DNA of 64,000 nt from Thalassobium sp. (GTDB lineage Bacteria; Pseudomonadota; Gammaproteobacteria; Pseudomonadales; Oceanobacteraceae). This document shows, one piece after another, positions 1-8,472 of the stretch. Both the position numbers and the translations under genes were made by a program. The notes under the pieces were generated by a model that was not told the origin of the DNA, did no database searches, and saw only the letters and a program-made list of their open reading frames with translations. The DNA lies in assembly GCA_002733205.1 (NCBI GenBank), contig NVUW01000001.1:310001-374000 (forward strand). The letters run 5' to 3'. The stretch's first letter is position 1; every line of letters begins with the position of its first letter.

Positions 1-39
1 GGAAGCGGGCGTCAATCTGACATTCTGATGGAGACCATC

Positions 40-1665
40 ATGCACCGAATTATGCGCTCTGCCTGGCCACTGCAGGCACTGATGATACTGACACTGATGC
101 TCTGGCAGACGTCGGTACGCGCCGCCGAGCTGGCCGGCCACATCATTATGGTAAAAGGCGATGTAAGCGCTCAGGCCGCCGACGGCAGCAGTCGCAATCT
201 GAAACGCCGGGATGAAATTTATATTAACGATACCATCAGCACCGGCGCCGGCAGCCGCGTGCAGATCCGCTTTATTGATAACGCTCTGCTGGCACTGCAA
301 TCAGACAGCAAGCTCAGCATTCATGCCTACCAGGAGGCTGACGCCGATGGCAAAGGTGAAAAAGCACTGATGGAACTGGTCGAAGGCGGCTTCCGCACGC
401 TGACCGGTACCATCGGCAAGGGTAACAAAGAGGCTTATCGGGTCGACACGCCGGTCGCCAGCATTGGTATCCGCGGCACCATGTACACCACCCTGCTGGC
501 GAAGGGCAAACTGATCGCCGGCGTCTGGAAAGGCGGCATTACCCTGTCATCGTCACAGGGCAGTTTTAACCTCGGCCAGGATGCCGATTTCAACTTCGGC
601 GAACTTGGCAACAGCGGCTTTCAGGGAATGCTGGAAGCTCCACAGGAACTGGACAGTGCCGATACCTCATCCGCAATCCCGGACGACGATGCTATTGCGG
701 GAGATGATACTCAGGACAGCAGCAGCCTGCCGCCACCGGATCCGGCCACTACATCCGCTTCCCAAACCGGCCTGAATGACCGCACAGATAACCGTAAAAT
801 ACCGGGGCCGCTGGATCAGGACGCCGACAGCGGTACAGAAGAAACCCTGCAGGAATCCGGTAATCTGGTTCACAACACACAATCGCCGGACATACGCCTG
901 ACTGCGGAAGAATACACGGCATTAATGAACAGCAACCACATCGGCAGCATTATTGTGAACGGTCAGGTGGTGACGGCATCGGCGTTCAAGGATGGTCGCG
1001 GAGAGCCGGTGTTTGTTTCTGTCGACAACGACAACGGTACCGACATTACACGCTATAAGGGCGCATCAGCAGAGATGCTGACCGGCATCGCCGGCATTGA
1101 ATGGGGAATCTGGAACGGCACTACCGAAGTCCCGGTAACCCAACAACTGGACGATAATTCGCTGGCCGTCACGGTGATTCAGTCGCCTGTACTTTGGGTG
1201 ATCGCAAATCCGGTTCCGGAAGGCAACATTCCGACCTCCGGCGTTGTTTCTTTCAATGGCAATCAGGCCATCGGTATCGACAGTCAGGGCAACAACCTGC
1301 TCAGTGCCAGCGGCAGTTTTGATCTCGATTTCAGTGATGGCGCCATCAGTAATGGCTTCCTGAGCGCGGAATACGCCGATCCCCGTGGCGACAGCCAGAG
1401 CGTTGGCGGAAATTTCTGGAACGCTGATTTTACCGGTTCAATTAACCGTAATGGCCGCAACAGTGCGTCGGCTGAGATGCTGTTCAACAGTGGTTATCAC
1501 GGCGAAAACGCCGAGCTGGACGCCAGCGCCAGCCAGTTCAATGGCGTGCTGGTTGCCCCCGACGCGGGTACCTTTACTGGCAGTTTCCAGCTGATCGACA
1601 CCAATGGCGACAGCGCTGGCGGCATTGTAATCTGGCAACAACAGTCAACGTCAACAACACAGTAA
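40..1665 (+). CDS. FecR-domain exported protein
   Basis: An N-terminal hydrophobic stretch ending near VRAAEL looks like a Sec signal peptide. Residues of about 35-165 match the FecR fold (a VKGDV start, an R-RDEIYINDTISTG segment, and a TPVASIGIRGT motif). The middle is low-complexity and acidic (Asp/Ser/Pro rich). The C-terminal 170 residues are Gly/Asn/Ser-rich beta repeats that resemble, by inference, the small beta-barrel of TbpB-like surface proteins. I chose the ATG at 40 over the in-frame ATG at 28 because a GGAG lies 6 nt before it. No FecI sigma factor is nearby, so this is probably not iron-uptake signalling. It converges on a CHASE2 cyclase gene. The exact role is unknown. Confidence 0.75.
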   Translation: MHRIMRSAWPLQALMILTLMLWQTSVRAAELAGHIIMVKGDVSAQAADGSSRNLKRRDEIYINDTISTGAGSRVQIRFIDNALLALQSDSKLSIHAYQEADADGKGEKALMELVEGGFRTLTGTIGKGNKEAYRVDTPVASIGIRGTMYTTLLAKGKLIAGVWKGGITLSSSQGSFNLGQDADFNFGELGNSGFQGMLEAPQELDSADTSSAIPDDDAIAGDDTQDSSSLPPPDPATTSASQTGLNDRTDNRKIPGPLDQDADSGTEETLQESGNLVHNTQSPDIRLTAEEYTALMNSNHIGSIIVNGQVVTASAFKDGRGEPVFVSVDNDNGTDITRYKGASAEMLTGIAGIEWGIWNGTTEVPVTQQLDDNSLAVTVIQSPVLWVIANPVPEGNIPTSGVVSFNGNQAIGIDSQGNNLLSASGSFDLDFSDGAISNGFLSAEYADPRGDSQSVGGNFWNADFTGSINRNGRNSASAEMLFNSGYHGENAELDASASQFNGVLVAPDAGTFTGSFQLIDTNGDSAGGIVIWQQQSTSTTQ

Positions 1666-1715
1666 CCGGAGCGGACAGAGGCCTCGGCTGTACCAGTTAA
1701 ACCGGCTTTTCCGCC

Positions 1716-3929
1716 TTACTTCGCGGTATGGCGGAAGACACCATCCCAGTCTTCAGGTAATGCCTGCTGGCGCAGATCAGCGATTCGCTCGATATAAACC
1801 TGATACAAACGCCGTGGTTGCTGCTGCTCTAACCGGGTAAACATCAGCACGGCGTCATCCCAGCGCCGGGCAAAGTAATGCTCAACCGCCCGCTGCTGCA
1901 TTTGCAGCTCCTTCAGCACGGCCTCCTCCACATCTCCAATCCGTCCCAACGGCTCATACACCCGGACAGGCTCATTTTTACCTTTCACCTGAATACGGTC
2001 GATATAACGGTAAACAAATTCCGGAGCCAGTGCCTGTGTATGCTCACCCACCAGGATTTCAGCGTCATAAAACTTGGTAATACTTTCCAGTCTTGAGCCC
2101 AGATTGACGGCATCGCCCAGCACGGTATACGCACGCCGATAGGATGAGCCCATGTCACCGACGTTCATCTGCCCGCTATTAATTCCGATGCCAATTTTAA
2201 TCGCCGGCCAGCCGCGCGCCGCAAATTCTTCACACAGAGACGCCGTCACCTGCTGCATGCTGAGCGCCGCCTGCACCGCATGAAAAGCATGGCGTTCGTC
2301 ATCCAGCGGAGCCCCCCAAAAGGCCATCACCATATCGCCGACGTATTTATCGATGGTGCCCTCATGATCAAAAATAACTTTGGTAACAGGGGTAAAGTAA
2401 CTGTTCAGCAGGGCTTTCAGATCGGCGGCGGACAGACTTTCAGAAATATTGGTAAAGCTGCGGATATCACTGAATAAGACCGTCAACTCTTTACTCTCAC
2501 CGGCAAACTGATAAGCCGCCGGGTCATTCATCATGCGCTCGATGTGGGCCGGAGGAACGTACTGGTCAAACATGCCCTTCAGCAAACGCCGACTAACGTT
2601 TTCACTGATAAAACCATAACCCAGATTAATGATCGTCAGCCCACCTACCAGCAACAGCACCGCCGCCAACGGTAAATCAAGATGTTGATAGGCCCACAGA
2701 TAAAAATTGCCGCTGATCCCCAGCAGCACCGCAATACCACTGACAGAAATGGCCGCAAACGGCCCCAGACGCGGTAGCCAGAATGACAACAGCAAACCAA
2801 ACAGCAGCAACTGCGCCAGCAGTGCTCCGGCCTCCCACTCCGGGCGGTATGGGAATTCGTCATTCAGCAGCGCGTCAATAATGTTGGCGTGTACTTCCAC
2901 TCCCGGATACTGCGTGCCAACCGGCGTGGCACGCAGGTCCGACAACCCCAGCGCCGAGGTGCCCACCAGCACAATGGCACCTTCCAGCGCGTCAGGACTG
3001 ATGTTGCCGTTGAGAACATCGGTGGCAGACAAATAAGGAAAGGTTCGCTTCGGGCCCTTGTACGGCACAATCACCCGCCCTGCCGCATCGGTGCGTGCCA
3101 GCTGACCGCCGACACCGGCATAACGCAGCACATCCACCTCACCCAATGCGACGGTTTCGAGCTGCAACTGCCGGTCAAACAGATAAGCCATCACCGTCGC
3201 CAGCGCTAATGACGGATACAGCTCATTGCCGTAGCGGATAATCAGCGGGGCAAGACGGATGGCACCATCGGCATCCGCAAAGGTGGTGACAAAACCCGCC
3301 CCGGCCGCCGCATCCTGCAGTAACGGCAGGTTGGCCGCATAGCCGGGTTTGGTAATCACCACCGAACGTCTGGCCGATTCAGGTGGCAGCTCATACACCG
3401 GCGCCGGTAACTGGCCAACACTCACATTGGCCTCATCAAGAAAGAAAAAGCCCAATACAACGTCGGTTGCCGGTAACTCCTGAGCAAAATGGGTATCGGC
3501 ATCGACCTGCCGACGCCATCCATCAGGAGCCAGCCAGCGCTCACCGTCCAGCGCCAGGCGTTTACGGATATCGTCTACCGGGTTGCGTTCCGGTTCGGAA
3601 AACACCACGTCAAAGGCCACCACCACCGCGCCATACTGCGCCAACGTGGTGACCAGATCGGCGAGTTTATGCCGACTCCAGGGCCATTGGCCTTCCTGAG
3701 CGAGTGATTTTTCATCGATATCAATAATGATGATCGGCTGCCCGCCACGTTCAGGCGGGTGCCAATCCAGCGCTGCATTAAAACGCAGGTCGTAAAGCAG
3801 AAAGTCGAGTCGTTTCAGCCAATGACCGGGGCTTTGCCCGGGCTGCAAGCTCAGCAGAATAAAATAGATGGTCAGTAGCACGCCCAATAAAACAGGCAGA
3901 CGCTTGCGAGACAGTGATCCCCAGCGCAT
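1716..3929 (-). CDS. CHASE2-domain class III adenylate/guanylate cyclase
   Basis: Inner-membrane sensor that should make a cyclic nucleotide in response to a periplasmic signal. In order: one N-terminal membrane helix (about residues 11-30), a periplasmic CHASE2 domain (about 35-345, with an IIIIDIDEKSL strand), three closely spaced helices (about 365-440), then a class III catalytic domain. The catalytic part shows both metal aspartates (LFSDIRSFT and KYVGDMVMAFWG) and the transition-state N and R in AVNLGSRLE. The lysine in IDKYVGD favours ATP as substrate. About 80 C-terminal residues resemble a TPR-like tail. An AGGGA lies 5 nt before the ATG. The neighbouring convergent FecR-domain gene may belong to the same pathway (inference). 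Confidence 0.9.
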   Translation of the reverse strand: MRWGSLSRKRLPVLLGVLLTIYFILLSLQPGQSPGHWLKRLDFLLYDLRFNAALDWHPPERGGQPIIIIDIDEKSLAQEGQWPWSRHKLADLVTTLAQYGAVVVAFDVVFSEPERNPVDDIRKRLALDGERWLAPDGWRRQVDADTHFAQELPATDVVLGFFFLDEANVSVGQLPAPVYELPPESARRSVVITKPGYAANLPLLQDAAAGAGFVTTFADADGAIRLAPLIIRYGNELYPSLALATVMAYLFDRQLQLETVALGEVDVLRYAGVGGQLARTDAAGRVIVPYKGPKRTFPYLSATDVLNGNISPDALEGAIVLVGTSALGLSDLRATPVGTQYPGVEVHANIIDALLNDEFPYRPEWEAGALLAQLLLFGLLLSFWLPRLGPFAAISVSGIAVLLGISGNFYLWAYQHLDLPLAAVLLLVGGLTIINLGYGFISENVSRRLLKGMFDQYVPPAHIERMMNDPAAYQFAGESKELTVLFSDIRSFTNISESLSAADLKALLNSYFTPVTKVIFDHEGTIDKYVGDMVMAFWGAPLDDERHAFHAVQAALSMQQVTASLCEEFAARGWPAIKIGIGINSGQMNVGDMGSSYRRAYTVLGDAVNLGSRLESITKFYDAEILVGEHTQALAPEFVYRYIDRIQVKGKNEPVRVYEPLGRIGDVEEAVLKELQMQQRAVEHYFARRWDDAVLMFTRLEQQQPRRLYQVYIERIADLRQQALPEDWDGVFRHTAK

Positions 3930-4004
3930 AGAGTCCCTCAGAAACGTCCCTGCATTGGGCGAACACTAGCACAGGCGCACTTTAATGTCGCACCTGCCAA
4001 TCGT

Positions 4005-4307
4005 TCAGGCCATCACCACCTGGCCACGGTAAACACGCTGGGAGCGCTTACTCACCCGCTCAGAGTCATCCATCAGACGCTGACTGCCACGGTAAACATG
4101 GCTGACTTCGTTCAGCTCCGGTGGTTCCTGGGTCGGCAGGAACTCTTCGATCAGCGCCAGCAACTCACGGCTGACGCCGCTTTGTACCAATAAACGCAGG
4201 TCATGTTCGAGGGACGGTGAATCAAAATGAATCACGCACCCCTGCTCGTCTTTCGCCTGTCGTTTGATCTTTTGCAGCAAAGCGATGTTATGACGGTTGA
4301 ACTCCAT
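4005..4307 (-). CDS. hypothetical 100-aa protein
   Basis: I do not recognise this family. The protein is soluble, with no signal peptide and no membrane helix. It has a helical, charged N-terminal half. The C-terminal 35 residues contain two copies of a VYRGSQ/VYRGQ motif in a basic tail, reminiscent of the YRG motif of DUF4278 but too short to assign. A GGAG 8 nt before the ATG supports the start. It lies between the cyclase gene and a glycosyltransferase gene, all on the minus strand, with about 60-75 nt gaps, so co-transcription is possible but not shown. Confidence 0.6.
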   Translation of the reverse strand: MEFNRHNIALLQKIKRQAKDEQGCVIHFDSPSLEHDLRLLVQSGVSRELLALIEEFLPTQEPPELNEVSHVYRGSQRLMDDSERVSKRSQRVYRGQVVMA

Positions 4308-4368
4308 GCACTCATCTCCGGTTAAAAGCTACGATCAGAAGTTTCAGTTAACCAAAGCATTGCAACCC

Positions 4369-5526
4369 TCATACCATAGTTTGAATTTGTCCCGTTTTGT
4401 TGCGTGATTCTGTGCTGACATGACTGATGGCCAGGGTTGAAAACTGTTCCGCCACACTCTGCCAGCTGGCACGCTCAGCCTGGCTGCGTGCCGCAACGCC
4501 CATCGCCTGCAGATTGGAGCCGGCCAGGCGTAGGGTGGCTGCGATAAAGGCGTCATCAGTGTCAGTTGTCGCCAATTCGCCATTGATTCCGGCCTGCACA
4601 TGCATCTGCGCCGCAGCCATATTAAACGCCACCACCGGCAAGCCGCTGGCCATGGCTTCTAAGGTCACCAAACCAAAGGTCTCGGTCTGACTGGGGAAAA
4701 TAAACGCATCGGCCGAGGCAAAATAGCGTGCCAGCGCTTCTCCGGTTTGCACGCCGGCAAAGACAATCTGCGGATATTCGCGTTCAAGCTCAGCACGCAT
4801 CGGGCCATCGCCCACCATCACCAGGCGTGCATCGGTGCCCTGAGCCCGCAGCGCCTGCCAGCTGCGAATCGCCAGCGGGATATTTTTCTCAGCAGCAATA
4901 CGCCCGACGTACAACAGCACCGGCTCACTGCCGACCTGCCATTGCTGACGCAGGGCAATACTGCGCCGGCGCGGATGAAACAGCTGGCAGTCCACGCCAT
5001 GGGGAAGCACCGACACATTGCGAAAGCCATCAGCGCTCAGAGCGGCTGCAATTTCCCCGGCAGGCACCAGCGTGGCGGCGGTGCGGTTGTGAAAACGCCG
5101 CAGCCAGGCCAGGGTCAGGCTCTTAATCCAGCCCAAACCGTAATAGCTGCTGTAACGATGGAAATTGGTATGGAAGGCACTGATGACCGGAATCCCCTGC
5201 CTGCGGGCCTGCCGTAAGGCTGAATTACCCAGCGGGCCTTCGGTGGCGATATACACCAGATCCGGCTGAAAGCTTTTCCAGGCACGGGCGATCCGGCGGC
5301 GGGCAGGTAAACCCAGCTGCAAATCAGGATACATAGGAATCGTCAGGCCACGACACCAGACTTCTTCGCTTTCCGGCAGCCAGCCACTGCGTGGACAGGT
5401 ACGGATAATCTGGATACGGAATTGCTCGGGATTCAGTGCGCTGAGTAACTGACGCAGGGAGTTGGCAACGCCGTTAACGTCCGGAACATAAGTTTCCGTA
5501 ACAATGGAAATGCGGATCTGAGCCAT
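4369..5526 (-). CDS. GT4-family glycosyltransferase (paralogue of the gene at 17677)
   Basis: A GT-B fold retaining glycosyltransferase that should move a sugar from a nucleotide sugar to a lipid or glycan acceptor at the cytoplasmic membrane face. The N-terminal domain starts ISIVTETYVPDVNGVAN. The donor domain carries YVGRIAAEKN and the E-x7-E signature in ETFGLVTLEAMASG. About 385 residues is normal for GT4 MgtA/PimB-like enzymes. I prefer the ATG at 5526 over the one at 5571: the family begins at this point, and the upstream ATG would lie against a Pho-box-like repeat. A second GT4 gene at 17677 has the same opening motif and the same kind of box, suggesting a shared phosphate-responsive role such as glycolipid synthesis (inference). 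Confidence 0.85.
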   Translation of the reverse strand: MAQIRISIVTETYVPDVNGVANSLRQLLSALNPEQFRIQIIRTCPRSGWLPESEEVWCRGLTIPMYPDLQLGLPARRRIARAWKSFQPDLVYIATEGPLGNSALRQARRQGIPVISAFHTNFHRYSSYYGLGWIKSLTLAWLRRFHNRTAATLVPAGEIAAALSADGFRNVSVLPHGVDCQLFHPRRRSIALRQQWQVGSEPVLLYVGRIAAEKNIPLAIRSWQALRAQGTDARLVMVGDGPMRAELEREYPQIVFAGVQTGEALARYFASADAFIFPSQTETFGLVTLEAMASGLPVVAFNMAAAQMHVQAGINGELATTDTDDAFIAATLRLAGSNLQAMGVAARSQAERASWQSVAEQFSTLAISHVSTESRNKTGQIQTMV

Positions 5527-5574
5527 GGTTAAGCGGCACTCTGGTGATAATTCCACCAGTGTGACGCTCAACCC

Positions 5575-5592
5575 ATGACAGTTTTATGAAGA
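5575..5592 (-). promoter_or_regulatory. PhoB-box-like site upstream of GT4 gene
   Basis: On the minus strand this reads TCTTCATAAAACTGTCAT, which differs from the E. coli Pho box consensus (two CTGTCAT units 4 nt apart) only at the first three bases. It ends 48 nt before the chosen start codon at 5526, a normal distance for a PhoB-activated promoter. No convincing -10 hexamer is visible 10-12 nt downstream. A second site of the same type precedes the paralogous gene at 17677. Confidence 0.55.
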
Positions 5593-5607
5593 ACAGACAG
5601 AAGGAGG

Positions 5608-6306
5608 TCAGCACTCGCCGGAAAGTTTGGACAGGCGATAACGCAGCTGACGCGGCGTCAGACCCAGCACTTTTGCCGCCATGGTCTTATTACCGCTGCA
5701 TTTCGTAATCGCCGATTGAATGTCGCTCAACTCATCAGCCTGCACCCGCTGATAAGGGCGGGCATATAAAGTCTTGAAGTTCGGTACCACCTGAGTGGCC
5801 AGCATATGGGCGATCTGCGCGCCAAGAAAATTCACCAGTGCCAGATCAATACCATCGGCCCGCGCACCACGCAGATCCATGACCAGCACCGCCAGCACCG
5901 ACTGACGCAGTACCAGCGGCACCAGCAGGCAACGATCCTGATGGCTAAGAGCATCGATAAACGGCTCAAAACGTTCCGGCCGCTCACTGCCATCTTTGAT
6001 CACCAGCCATTCCCGTGATTCAAACTGGCGGCACAACGCATGCTGTACGGCAAAGCTGTAAACACCGTTGCTCACACCGGTTGAACAATACTGCGCTTTA
6101 AAGCGGCTGGGAGAATCGGGCAAAGCCACGGAGACATTGCTCAGACCGCTGTTTTCGGCCACCAGCAACAACAGTTGCTGAATACTGTCTTCATCGTGGT
6201 AACGGCTTTCAATAATTTCCGTCACACTGTTCAACCAGGCTGATGGCGTGGATGAAACGGGCATAACGGGCTGACGGTAGTCCTGGATATCGGCGATTTT
6301 ATACAT
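5608..6306 (-). CDS. GAF-domain regulator with Fis-type HTH, no AAA+ domain
   Basis: A 232-residue protein with a GAF-like sensor region (about residues 30-165) and a C-terminal Fis/NifA-type helix-turn-helix (SGNKTMAAKVLGLTPRQLRYRLSKL). In NifA/VnfA-type activators these two modules flank a sigma-54 AAA+ domain, which is entirely absent here. It should therefore bind DNA without sigma-54 ATPase activity, or act on a partner activator (inference). The ATG at 6306 is preceded by AGGAGG at ideal distance, so the extra 15 upstream codons are not used. It lies 81 nt upstream of the GT4 gene on the same strand. Confidence 0.8.
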   Translation of the reverse strand: MYKIADIQDYRQPVMPVSSTPSAWLNSVTEIIESRYHDEDSIQQLLLLVAENSGLSNVSVALPDSPSRFKAQYCSTGVSNGVYSFAVQHALCRQFESREWLVIKDGSERPERFEPFIDALSHQDRCLLVPLVLRQSVLAVLVMDLRGARADGIDLALVNFLGAQIAHMLATQVVPNFKTLYARPYQRVQADELSDIQSAITKCSGNKTMAAKVLGLTPRQLRYRLSKLSGEC

Positions 6307-6442
6307 AGGCTGCTCCTCCTGATAAACAGCCTTTCGCAAACTCCGTACCATGTTTTTATATTGCTCAGAATACGCTTAAAAAGGCCGAAAACAGGCGTTC
6401 AGAAGGGTCGGAAATGATAAAACGTGCGCTATTTGTAAACAA

Positions 6443-6462
6443 TGGAACATCAATATGTTCCA
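6443..6462. repeat. 8-bp inverted repeat, possible terminator
   Basis: TGGAACAT and ATGTTCCA are separated by CAAT, 57 nt downstream of the CBS gene stop. Read on the minus strand the hairpin is followed by TTGTTT, so it may be a weak terminator for that gene. A second hairpin (CCGCAGC/GCTGCGG, 6475-6493) lies between the stop and this one and lacks a T-run. An operator for the GAF-Fis gene is the alternative. Confidence 0.35.
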
Positions 6463-6518
6463 AGGCGGTGCACCCCGCAGCAGGGAGCTGCGGACGCGAA
6501 ACGAGAGTCTGGCGTTGA

Positions 6519-6953
6519 TCAGGCGACGCCTGGATCATCGCTGGGAAGGTATTCTTTCTGCAGCCAATGGGCAAAGCCACGGCAGGCATCCTGACTGGTG
6601 AGAATACCGGCCAGACGTTCATTGCGCATAATCAGTACGGCGTTTATATTCTGCTCCGCCATTCCCATCAGCACCACATCCAGCCGGGTATGCAGATCAA
6701 CCTGTTTAATCTGCCGGCGGCACATATCACCGGCGCTCAGATCGCCCAGATCGGTCGATGCGTGGCCTGGCTGCTGTGCCAGCTTGAGATCTTCTGTTGT
6801 GAGTAAACCAACCACTTCGTGCTCGGCCATGACCGGCAAATGGTGGCAGTTATGAGACTTCATCAAGTCTGCCGCCTCGTTCAGCGGCAGGCTCTCTTCG
6901 ACATGAACCGGAAAGGCCGTCATTATTTCTGCAATCGTTGGCATATGGCGCAT
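6519..6953 (-). CDS. CBS-domain pair protein
   Basis: A 144-residue protein made of two CBS domains (about residues 7-60 and 75-130), with the usual IMTAFPVHVEE and HLPVMAEHEVVGLLTTEDL segments. Stand-alone CBS pairs bind adenine nucleotides and act as energy or ligand sensors; the partner cannot be told from sequence. AGGGA stands 7 nt before the first ATG. The gene lies between the GAF-Fis regulator and a DUF4404 gene on the same strand. Confidence 0.85.
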   Translation of the reverse strand: MRHMPTIAEIMTAFPVHVEESLPLNEAADLMKSHNCHHLPVMAEHEVVGLLTTEDLKLAQQPGHASTDLGDLSAGDMCRRQIKQVDLHTRLDVVLMGMAEQNINAVLIMRNERLAGILTSQDACRGFAHWLQKEYLPSDDPGVA

Positions 6954-7034
6954 AGCTGTTCCCTCAAAACGAATTCCGCAGATATAAAGTCTGCGTTCTG
7001 CAGCCGATTGACCGGGCAGAACACAGCCCGGTTA

Positions 7035-7286
7035 TCAGACGCCGATACGTCCCAGCGTATCCACAATCTGACGCAGGATTCCCGATAAGGTCGGATGCTC
7101 CTGCTCAAAACGTATGGCCTGCTCCTGCACCCGCTCACCAATATCCGCGGCATCGCTGTTTTCCATCGCGTCGATATCACGGGCGATGCTGTGCAGCAGT
7201 TCCAGACTGCCGTCATCCAGTTGAGGATTCTGTTGCAGGGTTTCGTGCAGCTGTTGCAGTTGTTGTCTGAGATCTTGTTGAGGCAT
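7035..7286 (-). CDS. DUF4404 family protein
   Basis: A small 83-residue, highly acidic and Gln-rich protein, probably all helical, matching the DUF4404 pattern: an LRQQLQQLHETLQQNP start, a central GERVQEQA, and a hydrophobic C-terminal helix LSGILRQIVDTLGRIGV. The family is widespread in gammaproteobacteria and its function is unknown. A GGAAG 7 nt before the ATG supports the start. It is followed by the CBS gene 81 nt downstream. Confidence 0.8.
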   Translation of the reverse strand: MPQQDLRQQLQQLHETLQQNPQLDDGSLELLHSIARDIDAMENSDAADIGERVQEQAIRFEQEHPTLSGILRQIVDTLGRIGV

Positions 7287-7414
7287 AAAAGCAACTTCCT
7301 TGGGTTGGGCCTGTTCACACTGATGTTGTCAGTCTAACAACAGCAGCGACGAAGGTACTAATCCAAATCAAGGGAGTCTGAGAATAAGCCGGTGCCGGGG
7401 ATACTTAACAGGTC

Positions 7415-7927
7415 CTAGTAAAGTGCGTGAAAACAAAATGGCATTGAGCAGGCTTCAGCCATGGCTTTCAGCGGCTTACGATTGGCGTGATCACCGACAT
7501 ACAGCAGGGACGACTGACTCAGATCCAGTGCCGCCGCTTCCGGCAGAATCAGACGCAGAGAGTGAAGAATGGCACTGTGACTGGTCGATACCGGCACCCA
7601 TATCTGCTCCCGGCCCGACATCTGTTTAAGCAGTTGCAGCAAGCGCGCAGCATTGGTGCCGATCTGATCGCGGGGATTAACATAAAACAGATAGACAGGC
7701 AGCTGCTCAGACAGCGACTGGCGCGCCATTAAATGCCAGACCAGCGGCATGGCATCTTCGATCAGTTCACTGAGTTGTGGCGTATAACCGACCAGGCCCA
7801 AAGCCGCCGAATCGGCTGGCAGATTGACGATATAAACACTGGCATCGGTGTGCCCGCTGAGTGCCGGAGGAACCCGCTGCCCAACGGCAAGAAAATCAAT
7901 ATTCTGCGCCACGCTGAATGCCACCAT
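7415..7927 (-). CDS. hypothetical protein with HAD-like C-terminal motif
   Basis: A 170-residue protein I cannot assign with certainty. A segment near residue 145 reads SSLLYVGDHANRK, like motif IV of the HAD phosphatase fold (for example the SFFVGDAAGR region of polynucleotide 3'-phosphatases). The N-terminal DxDxT nucleophile motif expected of an active HAD enzyme is not visible; the corresponding region reads VYIVNLPADSAALG. It may be a degenerate, non-catalytic HAD relative (inference). Of two in-frame ATGs, the one at 7927 sits 6 nt after AGGGA and is preferred over 7933. A perfect 8-bp inverted repeat at 7998-8014 lies just upstream. Confidence 0.6.
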   Translation of the reverse strand: MVAFSVAQNIDFLAVGQRVPPALSGHTDASVYIVNLPADSAALGLVGYTPQLSELIEDAMPLVWHLMARQSLSEQLPVYLFYVNPRDQIGTNAARLLQLLKQMSGREQIWVPVSTSHSAILHSLRLILPEAAALDLSQSSLLYVGDHANRKPLKAMAEACSMPFCFHALY

Positions 7928-7997
7928 AACCATTCCCTGTTGTTGTTATCGCCGGATAACACGTAGCTCTGTTAGCAGAGCTGCACGGAATATCCGT

Positions 7998-8014
7998 TAT
8001 ACCTTTAAGGTATA
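7998..8014. promoter_or_regulatory. palindrome TATACCTTTAAGGTATA, possible operator
   Basis: TATACCTT and AAGGTATA are separated by one base, in the 180-nt gap between the DUF2788 gene and the HAD-like gene and about 70 nt before the latter. The shape suits a dimeric repressor site. No regulator gene is adjacent, so the binding protein is unknown. Confidence 0.35.
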
Positions 8015-8028
8015 GACAAACAACAAGG

Positions 8029-8044
8029 CTGGCGCTAGCGCCAG
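8029..8044. terminator. perfect 16-bp palindrome downstream of DUF2788 gene
   Basis: CTGGCGCTAGCGCCAG lies 63 nt after the DUF2788 stop on the minus strand and is followed there by a T-rich stretch (CCTTGTTGTTTGTC). It could act as a weak intrinsic terminator; a protein-binding site is the alternative. Confidence 0.35.
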
Positions 8045-8106
8045 GCGGGCATTACAGCAGGAACTCACACCAGGTCATTAAAAAACCAGAGCACCCGAGT
8101 TTAATT

Positions 8107-8307
8107 TCAGAGATCGAGCACTTCGACCAGCACCGTCTTAATAATAAAACCGACCATTCCCAGCCCAAGTCCGATCAACAATATCATCATGCCGAATTTA
8201 CCGGCATTCGAGCGCTTACCAAGATCATAAATAATAAAAAACATAAAACCGATCAGCAGCGTAATGCCAATGTTCATTGCCCAGGTTTCAAACAGCTCTG
8301 CATTCAT
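8107..8307 (-). CDS. DUF2788 small inner-membrane protein
   Basis: A 66-residue protein with two transmembrane helices (about residues 10-28 and 39-61) joined by a short basic loop, YDLGKRSNAGKFG. This matches the DUF2788 family, found across Pseudomonas and marine gammaproteobacteria with unknown function. AAGGTAG 6 nt before the ATG supports the start. It is divergent from the solute-binding protein gene at 8473, the two starts being 165 nt apart. Confidence 0.85.
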   Translation of the reverse strand: MNAELFETWAMNIGITLLIGFMFFIIYDLGKRSNAGKFGMMILLIGLGLGMVGFIIKTVLVEVLDL

Positions 8308-8472
8308 CCGCGCTACCTTACCGGTGTACTGCCAAAAGTGCGCGTATGGTACTCAGAGCCGGGCTGTTGCACCAGCCCGCGAGCCGATCCTGCGCCTGAC
8401 TTGCTACCGCAACCCAGATGGTTATGATGAGCGGGCAGATGACCTGCATAATAATAAACAAAGGTCCTGATT

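Noticed and set aside
6475-6493. CCGCAGC/GCTGCGG hairpin as a firm terminator
   Set aside because: No T-run on either side; noted only with the neighbouring inverted repeat.
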